Translations under genes and position numbers: made by a program
Source: Mytilinidion resinicola
Taxonomy: Eukaryota > Ascomycota > Dothideomycetes > Mytilinidiales > Mytilinidiaceae
Reading direction: 5' to 3'
Assembly (NCBI RefSeq): GCF_010093595.1
Contig: NW_022985469.1
Location: forward strand, 322,307-386,306
Length of the DNA stretch: 64,000 nt
Notes under the pieces: generated by a model
Told to the model about the DNA's origin: nothing
The model's input: only the letters and a program-made list of their open reading frames with translations
The model's database searches: none
Part shown: positions 55,361 through 64,000 of the stretch, in pieces
Position numbering within the stretch: position 1 is the first letter of the stretch
How the letters are laid out: each line of letters begins with the position of its first letter

Positions 55361-57233
55361 CTACACCGCCGATACAGTCGAAGTCGCTCCCTTCGCGTAC
55401 CCATTCGTAAGAGCTGGCTTTGGTTTGGTGAACTTGAGGTAGTCGTTGTATTTCGGCCACTTCATCTGCCACGCGTACGTGTAACCGTGGAAGGGGTTCC
55501 AGTAAGTAGCCTCGCCCTTGCTGTTCTAATCAAATATCAGCATCGTGTGTCTCATCTCCCATCGACAGGGACTACGCACAGTATAGTAATTCGAGCAATT
55601 CGCCGATAGAATCGCGATCCCCTTCATCTTACTCTTGATCCATTCATTGTACCACTCCTGCACTTTCGGATCCACCGTCAGTGCATACGGACTAATCTGG
55701 TTCTTCTGCTTGATATGCTTGATCAGCTTGGCGTTGTAGTTGCACTGCACTTCAATGATGGTGGTGAGGTTGGACCAGAAGTTTGCGGCGTTGGGCCCGA
55801 GCATGAGGCACATGTTGGGGAAGTTGGCGACGCCAACGCTGTAGTAGGCCTTGGGGGAATCACCCCAGGTCTTCGCAAGATTGGCGCCGTTGATGCCATA
55901 GACTTGGAAGTGGCCGCCTTGGTCTGCCATTTCGAAACCTGGACTGTGTTAGCAAGGTCAGAAAAGGGGTAGGAAAGGTACGCACCAGTTCCCCAGAGCA
56001 AGACGTCGATCTCCCGCTCTTCCTCGTGTGCATCGGGAGCCTCATTCCGGATATCATAAGAACCAAGGGGCTGATTCGCAAGCTCACCCTTCGGGAGCTG
56101 GTCCGGCGGCTTTGAAACAATGCCTTTCTCCGTTATCCGTATCGGCTTGTCTGTGATCAGTTCTACCTTGGGGTTATTAAACAGCGGGTACCAGTCATCG
56201 AGAACGAGCAAACGCTTGCATCCAAACTGGTTTCGCGGCCTCAGTTTCTCTCGTGTGACGGGATCTTTAACAGTGGACTCTAGATGTTGAATGGCGTAGG
56301 CTTGAGCAGCAGCATGCTCCTTAGTTCCGACGAGCCACATGGGCTTGCTCCTCTCGAACTGCAGTGTGTCAGCTTCTTTCTTCTTCAATCACTCGTAAAT
56401 GGGGAACAAAATACACTAGAGTACCACCACACATGGTAAAGCCAAAGTACAGGCGCGAACCACTTGAATAACCGCTTCTTCCAGGTTGGGATAGGACCGT
56501 CCCCGCGTGGCACCACATAGGTAGCACTTCGCTGGTAGATATATAGGTTCTTGACTTTGTCCACGATGGCCGGTGCCACTTGTCCGGTGCTAGGTCCGGT
56601 GCCAATGATCGCAACACGTTTCCCAGTGAGGTCGAAGTCATCCCGCCACTGCGCGGTATGCCATTCTGTTCCCTTGAAAGTTTCTCGCCCAGGGATATCG
56701 GCCCATTTTGGGCGTGAGAACTGGCCGCCTGCGTGGATCACGACATTTGTTGTCCAGAGCGTTTGCTGGCCGGTTGGAATGTGCTGCGTCAAGACGCTCC
56801 AGAGAAGAGTGTCTTCATTCCACCGCGCCTCGATGACTTTGGTGTTGAAGATAGTGCTCTGCTCGAGGTGGTAATAATGGGCGATTTCGGCGTAGTACTG
56901 CTGGATTTCATGGCGAGGCGCATATTTCTTTGACCAATCTGCCACACCATTAGAGTTCTGCTTAGATCAATGGAGACTCGATATGGGAGGATGATTACCG
57001 GGCTTGAGGAAGAATCGCATAACATATCCATGGCTAGGAATATCGCAAGCAGCACCGGGATACTTGTTTGCTTCCCAGACTCCACCATAATCCGACTGCT
57101 GATCGACAAGACGAAATTCCCCATGCTTCAATACGCCCTTCTTGAGCAGATGTGCTGCCATCGAGACGCCGGTCATGCCGGCGCCCACGATGAGACAGAA
57201 CGTGCGGTCCTGCTTGGGATTCTTAGGAGCCAT
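55361..57233 (-). CDS. Baeyer-Villiger-type flavin monooxygenase (BVMO-3)
   Basis: Exons 57233-56999, 56938-56415, 56358-55986, 55938-55580, 55525-55361; 551 residues. FAD motif LIVGAGMTGVSMA, then YGGVWEANKYPGAACDIPSH; fingerprint FKGTEWHTAQW; second nucleotide motif VAIIGTGPSTGQVAP; IDVLLWGTGFEMADQGGHF; NFPNMCLMLGPNAANFWSNL. The first acceptor was placed after GTGTGGCAG because it alone gives KPDWSKKYAP without a stop. Start MAPKNPKQDR chosen over an ATG three codons earlier. Belongs to the fungal cyclic-ketone/steroid monooxygenase-like branch, distinct from BVMO-1 and BVMO-2 in length, intron positions and motif sequence. Confidence 0.9.
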
Positions 57234-57975
57234 GGCTAGCAAAAAGAGATGGTAACAAATTTACTCTACTAGAATCAAAAATGTACACGTCGAAGCTGTT
57301 TTGCTAAATACTGACATTATGCACCTTCTATGGCGTTGCCGAATGTGGTCTAGACGAGTTGTGGGGTTCCAATTCCAACGTTCCGAAGTCGCCGTTTCCG
57401 AGCAAGCTCAGAGATTGGAGCGAGTATGAGCTGGACGAGAGCGTGCTGAGACCGAGGCACCTCAGAGTGGCGCGTTGTTAGGAGAGGGTCAGGAGATACG
57501 CTAAACTGTGTCATGCATTTCACATCTTCCGTTCCGGACTGTTTACATTTTGCACTTCTTCACATCCTCTCCCAGTCTGAATGGCTACACAGCTCGAAGG
57601 GAATTGTTCAAACATGAAGCAACTCAATTCCGGAGTCTCCTGATTCTTATTGAAGGGCTGGAAACTGGAATCACGAAATGGAAAGTTTCAGCGTTAATCA
57701 AAACACTCTGTTGTGAAGTGCGATGGCCCTTGAATGGGAAGATTTTGACTTCTGGCACGTAAAGGCCCAAATAGCGTGTTTTGAACATCTCGTAGCATAT
57801 TCACGTAGAGATTCCCTATTCGTTGACGTGCCCTAATCAATAATGCTGACATGTTTGCGGAAAACACGTAGAATTCGCGGAAGCTCGTGACTTTACCAGC
57901 TTTCAAATCGGCAAGTTGCACGAGCTCAAAAGCCACTATCTGCCTCTCCAACTAGCTACCCAATTCTCACCCACT
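57234..57975. other. Intergenic, promoter of BVMO-3
   Basis: Contains AATTCCGG (57626-57633), GTTCCGGACT (about 57531) and TTTCCGAGC (about 57395). No gene. Confidence 0.4.
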
Positions 57976-59915
57976 TCACGCTCTCGCCTTGAGAATAACT
58001 GACAAATGCGCCCTCGTACTAACCACACTATCTTTAATACTCATCTCATAACTCCCAGCATCATACCCCGGCGCAAACTCCATATCAAAAGTCTTCACCA
58101 CCCCTGCAATGACATCGCACAGCTCCAAATACGCCAAATGCTTGCCCACACAGCTATATGGGCCATACGAGAAAACAAGAAAGGCGTTCCTGTCAAAAGG
58201 CTCTGGCCCCTCGCCAAGCCATCGCTCGGGGATAAACTCGTCGGGATTCCCGTAGTAGCGAGCGTCCCGCTGGATCTCGTAAGCGCCGATGCCCACGCTC
58301 GTGTTGCCGGGGAGGTGGATGCCGTTGACGGTGAGGCCTTCGGGGGGCGTCTCGCGATGCATCATCCCAGAGCCGATGGGCGGCAGCAGGCGTAGGGCTT
58401 CGCGGATGACGGCGTTGAGGTAGGGGAATTTGGCGAGATGGAGGTGGGTGAGCGGCCCGTCGTAGGGGTGGATTTCGGCCTTGAGCTTGGCGTATTTGGA
58501 GGGGTTGGCCATGAGGTAGTAGCAGATGGTTCTAGATATCGGACGTTAGGTTGAGTAGTCACATAAAAGGAGAATGGCAAGGAAGTGCCTACGCTAAGCT
58601 GCTGGAAGTGGTGTCAGAGCCACCGATGGTCAGCATCAGGGACTCGAGGATTAGTTCTAAGTCGCTGTACTTCTTCTTCGATACGCGGTCCTCGCGGAGC
58701 AAGTGTGTGAATATGTCGTCACGGGTGGTGCCAAGGGGGAGACGCTGCTTGACTCTCTCCTTGGCGAACGTGAAGAGCCCTTCGGCCTTCGGATCTTTAG
58801 GGAACCATGCAAAGAGTGTGGAGCACCACGGGATTGTGCAGACTAATGAGTTGAATCGCGTAAAGCCTTGCACGACATTCATGGCATCGTTTGCGGTGCC
58901 CGTGTTGATCATATCAAACGACTCTCCAAATCTAGAGCCCTGTTAGTGTAATTCGCTAGTGCGTATTAGTCAATGCACAAAATAGGCATTAGCTCACCCG
59001 AGATCACCCATGATATCCCACGTGAAAAATGCAAAATAGAGTCCGATATCAATAGGCTTTCCATCTTTAGTAAGCTTCTTCAGCTTCTCTAGTAGCTCTT
59101 CGTTGACACGCAACACGTGTGGCTCATATTCGCGAATGCTTTTCGAGTTGAATCCGGCATCCCAGATTCTTCGCTTCCAGAGATGGCCCTCGGGTTTCTC
59201 GTTCTGTAAAAAGCGGTGGTGGCTGCCCATCAGAGTGCCCTCGTACCAAGGCCCTTTTATGCATTTGGTACCTACACCATACAAGGGTCCGATGAAGTCG
59301 ACGTTGCAAATATCCAGCTCCCGTGGCCCGACGCGGACGATGTCACTTTTGGTGGAGTTATGCAAAGCCCGCACGGTCCGATGGTACTCGCCGCGGTAGA
59401 CGACAACCCAGGCCCACCATTTTGTAATTGAAGCTAGGAATGGGCCTGGGAATTGACGTGTGCGGTGCAAAAATCGTCGGTAGATGGCGATTGATGTGCT
59501 GAAGTAGTTAGTATCACTGATGACTAAAAGATTACACAGTTTGGAGGTACTGACAAAAGAGACACGAAGTAGATCAGATTGAGTTGGGCTTGTAGAACAA
59601 CAATGCCGGTCTCTGTGGTTTGCTTGTCGAGAAACAGTCTGAGACCAAGATTCAAAGCAGAGAATGCGAAGAGAACATCCATCGGCTGGAATTCATGGAG
59701 CTGAAAGAGTGCATGTGTGCTCTGGACAGCTTATCAGCAGATGACACACAACGCCGCCTCCAGTTGAAGAGGATCTGAGTCCTTTCGGTACTTACAAGAG
59801 CAGCCAAAACCGCAGAAAGCTGATACTGACTCAATGGAGGCATATGCTTTGCCGATTCCCTCAAAGCAGCCACAACACCGCCAGCGGTTTTATGAAAAGC
59901 GTCCATTGTCGACAT
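57976..59915 (-). CDS. Cytochrome P450 monooxygenase
   Basis: Exons 59915-59796, 59721-59555, 59498-58998, 58931-58593, 58531-57976; 560 residues. The N-terminal ~100 residues carry hydrophobic segments (DVLFAFSALNLGLRLFL, QAQLNLIYFVSLL) that anchor it in the ER. Then RQFPGPFLASITKWW, the C-helix HLWKRRIWDAGFN, the I-helix LTIGGSDTTSSSLA, the ExxR in VIREALRLLPPIGSG, PERWLGEGPEPFD, and the haem loop FSYGPYSCVGKHLA with its Cys ligand. All P450 hallmarks are intact. Hydroxylates an unknown substrate; with BVMOs and SDRs beside it, the likely first oxidation step of a lipophilic ring compound (inference). Confidence 0.93.
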
Positions 59916-60494
59916 ACCAATATCGCACTGAAGAAGGAAGCAGAGAGAGAAACCAACCGGCGGGCTCTCTGGGTGATAGCGTTCGCCAACCGCCCTCTCC
60001 GTCCTGCCTCCTCCCACCGGCCGCTCTCAACGGCATTCGGAATCACGGCATTTTGGCCCTCAGGCTCGCACGACAATGAAAAGAGGGGCTTTCCCCACCG
60101 CAGGACAGCTACTAGAAGTGGGGATTTGCCAATCCGTGACGCTGTGGGTGCTTTTGCGAAGAAATGTTGGTTTTCCGTGAGAGAGATGCTTCATGTCGAC
60201 CCTGGTACGGTAGCCAAAGATATCGAAGTCGCTAGCGCGTGCGGGGTTGAGATGCAGGAATGGCCAATAAAGAGCTAGTTGAAAGTCATCTGATTTAGAA
60301 GCGAGGAAATCATGGAATAAGAGCATACGGGCGCGTTTTGGTGCATTTCAGAGCGCGAGAAATGAGATTACAGAGTAAGAGCATGAAGGCCCATTTACGT
60401 GCATTTCGGAACCGAGCAGAGTCGATTGCGAGAGATTTGTATCATGTCGAGGTTCTGATTTGGAGCAGCTCGAATGAGTTATAGATTTGACGAA
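59916..60494. other. Intergenic, promoter of the P450 gene
   Basis: Contains CATTCGGAATCACGG near 60034. An imperfect direct repeat, 'gagcat(a/g)..g(g/c)...tttacgtgcatttc', recurs near 60318-60350 and 60378-60412. No gene. Confidence 0.4.
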
Positions 60495-61427
60495 CTATCC
60501 CCCCAGCTGTCCACCATTCGCAACTACAGTTGAAGCAGTCACGTAGCTAGCTCGGCCACTCGTAAGCCAGACAATACACTGCGCCAGCTCTTCTGGGTCT
60601 CCAAAGCGCCCCAACCCATTATCCATAGACGCCGAGTCCTTCAGCGGAGTGGCAGAGGCTTTGTTGCCTGAATTAGCTAATATAGGCGTCGCAACTGCTC
60701 CTGGAGCAACCGCATTAACTCTGATGAGCTTTTTGCCGTAGTTCATACCATCCTGAAGAGAAGAGCATATTAGCCGCCCACCCCCCTCTAGTCAAATCAA
60801 TTCCAGGAATGAGGTACTCACAGACTTGGTTAGCCCAATGACTCCGAATTTACTAGCAGCGTACGCCGGAATATCCGGCGAAGCTACTAACCCCGACATG
60901 GACGAGACATTCACAATGGCCCCCCGCGCTGGATACTTGGAGTCTTTCGACGTAATCGGCTCCTGCTTCAACATCGCTTGCAACTCTGCCCTCTCGCAGA
61001 AGAACAGGCCCCGCAAATTGACCTGGTAATGCTTTTCAAAGAAGTCGGTGCTCATGTCGGCCGTCTGCACGCCTAGCAAGATCATCCCTGCCACGTTCGC
61101 GGCATAGTCGAGGCGGCCGAATTGCTCAACGGTGCCGTCGACCATGCTCTGCACGGCGGCTTCGTCTGTGACATTGCAAACGGCTATCCTAACTTTGGCG
61201 TCGGGGTTTATGGCTTCAATTTTCTTTTTGGTCTCTTCAAGGCCGGCGGCGTTGAGGTCGGCGATTGTGAGGGCTTTGCAGCCTTCTCTGGCGTAAAGGA
61301 GAGCGGTTTCGCGACCGATTCCTACGAGCAGTGTTAGTTAAGGATAAACATTCGGCTTTCTTGCGACATTGAGAGTCTACATACCAGATGCTGCCCCTGT
61401 GATCAAAGCGACACCGGGAAAATCCAT
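60495..61427 (-). CDS. Classical SDR oxidoreductase (SDR-3), paralogue of SDR-1
   Basis: Exons 61427-61385, 61321-60822, 60752-60495; 266 residues. Cofactor loop TGAASGIGRE, Asp in TIADLN, NVAGM, SSMSGL with Ser, YAASK, VNAVAPGAVATPI, end SYVTASTVVANGGQLGG. It begins MDFPGVALIT like SDR-1 and shares KYPARGAIVNV; the intron in the glycine loop and the one before DGMNYG are in the same positions, but two later introns of SDR-1 are absent. Probable NAD-dependent dehydrogenase of a secondary alcohol. Lies divergent to SDR-4. Confidence 0.92.
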
Positions 61428-62117
61428 CCTGTCAGTTTATGGTACGTGACGCATCGATAGATGCATAGATGCGGCGGAGAGGTCTTTGAAACAGCGTTCT
61501 CGCTCTCCACAGCGGGGGACTCCATCTCGTGCCGCAACCACCGGTATTCGACTCTCAACGGCATTCGTGTTCCGTCGCTGTGCTGTATGTAGAGTCTTCA
61601 CCACCTGCACTCAGGCGTCACTTCAGTCGACGCGCCCCCTGCCAGACTCCCTTAGATTCCGATTGGATAGCATGCACGATGCAGCGCCACCAAACCCCAG
61701 CAACGCAGAACGCCCCGTGCGTCGGTGCCACGTGCGCACGATTCATGGGTGATGGGCTTCCCCACATCGGCTAAAGTGGCGAGGGTGCGTCGGAAAGAGC
61801 ACAGTCAGAATTCCGGCTATCCAACCTCACCTCCACATGCTTTCTCCACCTCCAGGCTCAGATCGCCCCCGGTGCCAAACTCATGCGGAGAAAGCTGGGG
61901 GAGGGTGTGGAGACACGGAGAAGGCCACGAGTGCAGCAACTCACCGACAAGTTCTGACAGTTTGGTCCGCTCGGCGGAACCTTGGAACGCGGAAGGAAAT
62001 AGCGAGTGCTAAGACCCTGTAATATCAGTGCATGCGAATACAAGGCCGTCGCATGTTCATCAGGAGACGTCCAATTCTGCCGTTGATACGTAAGAACTGA
62101 TTCATTCCCCAGCCATC
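61428..62117. promoter_or_regulatory. Bidirectional promoter, SDR-3 / SDR-4
   Basis: Holds AATTCCGG at 61809-61816 and GATTCCGATTGG at about 61655. ORFs in it look accidental. Regulation is inferred. Confidence 0.45.
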
Positions 62118-62944
62118 ATGGACCCCAAGCTCTTCGAATCCAACGTCTACGCCGTGACGGGCGGCGCGGTGGGCATTGGATTTGCTGTGGTCGCGCAATT
62201 GATCAATTATGGTGCATATGTTTATGCGTTGGATCTAGGCGCAGAGCAGAGCAAAGAGCTATCTGGTCTCCCTCAAGAGCGGCTTGGGTACATACAATGC
62301 GACGTGGTCGACCGCAAGCAATGCGCCGCTGCCGTCGCTACTATTGTCGCAAAGCACGACCGGCTGGATGGGCTAGTCAACAACGCGGGGATATGTCTGC
62401 TGGAGGGCGAGGCACCGCCTGATGATCTGTTCGAGAAGGTCTACGCTGTCAATGTTACGGGCAGCTGGAACATGGCCTTCGAGGCCTTCCCGCAGATGAA
62501 GAAGCAAGGCTCTGGTGCGGTGGTGAACATTGGGAGTACGTCGTCGTTGGTGGGAGTTCCACGGATACCGGCGTACACGTCCTCGAAGCATGCAGTCGCA
62601 GGTTTGACCAAGACTTGGGCGCTGGACCATGCGAAGTACGGCATCAGGGTGAATCTTGTTGGCCCAGGTATGCTCTTTCAAGGCTGTCCGCTCTTCTTCT
62701 AAGACTGACGACAGTTCCAGGACCTACTGATACTCAAATGTCTCGAAGCCCACTACAAACAGTCATGGGACCACGGTTCGGAGGAAACAAGACGGACGAC
62801 GAGCTATTAGACTTGGTGGCGAAGACAGTTCCTCTTCAACGGATTGGAAAGCCCGATGACATTGCAAACCCCATTCTCTTCTTGCTGAGCGACCTATCAA
62901 GCTTCATTACAGGCCAGTGCTTGATGGCGAGCGGGGGTTCATAG
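62118..62944 (+). CDS. Classical SDR oxidoreductase (SDR-4)
   Basis: Exons 62118-62667, 62721-62944; 257 residues. Cofactor loop TGGAVGIGFAV, Asp in YALDLG (NAD preferred), CDVVD, VNNAGICLLEG, GSTSSLVG with Ser, AYTSSKHAVAGLT with YxxxK, and PFLQRIGKPDDIA-like text (VPLQRIGKPDDIANPILFLL). End SSFITGQCLMASGGS. Its glycine loop has no intron and its sequence is closer to 3-oxoacyl-ACP-reductase-like dehydrogenases than to SDR-1 or SDR-3. Confidence 0.92.
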
Positions 62945-63474
62945 AGATGATAATCGACTAGGAGAATACAGTATCTTGTTGGAAGCGTGAACACTGCTGT
63001 GCCGCTACTCGAGGGGCTCCAGCAGATTCCAGAATCTAGATGACATGTCAGGGTTTCCAACTGCAGAACGTAGATACGACGTTGGATGCTCCGGACTGGC
63101 ACTTCAAAAAGACGCACCGAGAATGCAGCATGGGATGACGTTGCGGCCAACGCTCTTTGTCTGAAAGATGGATGTCAGGCCGCATGACCGGTAGCACTCA
63201 CGCTGGGATCGGTCAGATCGTCTGCCCTGGTCGCGGCCCTCGGCCAATAGCCAGGTGGGCGGCCGGCCCTGCGTGGTGATGGATGCGTGCGAGGAGCGCT
63301 AGGGGTGCCAAATGTCCGGGGGCATTTAGGGCAATGCGGGGAAGAAGGCGGCGAGCCACGGGCGGGCCCAGGCGGAGGGCCGACTGAATAAAGCGCAGAC
63401 AGCCCCCGTCGTCGGCTTCATGTGCCCAAAGCTTGCCTGTATTTTGCCTGCCTGAACCTCTCAACTCGCTGCAA
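62945..63474. other. Intergenic
   Basis: 3' region of SDR-4 and promoter of the right-edge regulator. GC-rich from about 63220 on. No gene recognised. Confidence 0.4.
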
Positions 63475-64000
63475 ATGTCGTCCGTCGACGGTGATAGCAG
63501 CTCGGTCATAGTCGTTGCCCCTCAGCACTGCGCGTTCTCCCCCCTCACGCACCCGACCGCAAACCAGCACCTCCCGCTCAGCCGTCGAAAGAGCATGGCC
63601 TCTGATCAGGTTGATCCTGCGCCGCACGCCTGCCGCGAGTGCAATGCGCGCTTCACGCGTCTTGAGCACCTCCAACGCCATATTACCTCCCTCCATCGCG
63701 GCCACAGCCCCAAACCGCACCCCTGCCAGTACTGCGGCAAACGGTTTGCGCGACGGTGAGCGGCCTTGTTTTCCTTCCTCCGATGCATCCGCTGATAACG
63801 TGACCTGCAGCGACGTGCTCCTGCGCCACCACCAGTCGTGCCGAGCCGCCAAGCAGAGCCCAAATGGTCCTGAGGATAGAACCAAAACCACGAAGCGTAC
63901 TTGCGAAACATGCAGCGAGCTGAAACTCAAATGCAGTGGCGGTCCCCGGTGCGAAAGATGCTCCGGGATGGGGGTTGAATGTGTTTTCGAAGCCCCCCCT
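63475..64000 (+). CDS. C2H2 + Zn(II)2Cys6 transcription factor, truncated by window end
   Basis: Exon 1 63475-63755, intron 63756-63810, exon 2 63811 to beyond 64000. Two zinc fingers come first: C-RE-C-(12)-H-ITSL-H in HACRECNARFTRLEHLQRH, then a C2HC finger (CQYCGKRFARR / DVLLRHHQSC) split by the intron. A complete zinc cluster follows after ~20 residues: CETCSELKLKCSGGPRCERC then SGMGVEC (CX2CX6CX5CX2CX6C). This double arrangement is typical of one class of fungal regulators. The ATG at 63475 was preferred to 63433; MASDQVDP at 63595 is also possible. It marks the right end of the metabolic block and may regulate it. Confidence 0.88.

Noticed and set aside
34113..64000. Polyketide, peptide or terpenoid biosynthetic cluster
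   Set aside because: No synthase, synthetase, cyclase of terpenes or prenyltransferase was found; a backbone gene beyond 64 kb cannot be excluded.

Overview
The window is nuclear DNA of a filamentous ascomycete (Pezizomycotina). Almost every gene is split by short GT-AG introns (about 40-90 nt, one of 218 nt). Protein families are typical of these fungi: Zn(II)2Cys6 factors, Pth11/SAT4-type rhodopsin-fold proteins, TRI12-like MFS pumps, a DUF2433 protein and Baeyer-Villiger monooxygenases. Species or class cannot be fixed from the sequence. Exon limits were read by hand from splice sites, frame continuity and family knowledge, and close to codon precision for most genes.

Left part (1-16 kb), accessory and mixed: a weak transposon-like remnant; an extended SDR reductase (1054-2390); a complete 658-bp non-autonomous Mutator-like element (2784-3441) with 136-bp terminal inverted repeats and an 8-bp target duplication; a secreted FMN-dependent 2-hydroxy-acid oxidase homologue with substituted active-site residues and a damaged exon (3893-5207); a frameshifted single-pass membrane protein (6215-7214); a conserved coiled-coil protein (7971-9596); a 14-TM MFS transporter (10374-12380); a rhodopsin-fold membrane protein (13864-15435).

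Middle part (16-34 kb), housekeeping: importin beta-4/Kap123 (16502-20073), a DUF2433 metallophosphoesterase-like protein with RGG tail (21205-23553), NPC1/Ncr1 sterol transporter (24924-28862), an F-box protein (29581-30798), an eight-exon alpha/beta hydrolase (30825-32176) and a small conserved protein (32778-33386).

Right part (34-64 kb): a dense block of 17 genes, almost all metabolic. It holds a Zn2Cys6 regulator, a cyclase-family hydrolase, a tandem ABM protein, three unrelated BVMO-type flavin monooxygenases, four SDRs, a lipocalin-like protein, a carboxymuconolactone-decarboxylase-like protein, a sugar-porter-type MFS transporter, an HpcH/HpaI aldolase, a TauD-type dioxygenase, a P450 and, at the edge, a C2H2+Zn2Cys6 regulator. 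No PKS, NRPS, terpene synthase or prenyltransferase is present. I infer a catabolic or detoxification cluster: P450 or dioxygenase hydroxylation, SDR oxidation to ketones, BVMO conversion to esters or lactones, hydrolysis and ring opening, then retro-aldol cleavage by the HpaI enzyme. The substrate is unknown. Two further signals in this block are a five-copy hairpin-like repeat between convergent genes (53154-53510) and an AATTCCGG-type motif recurring in its promoters.
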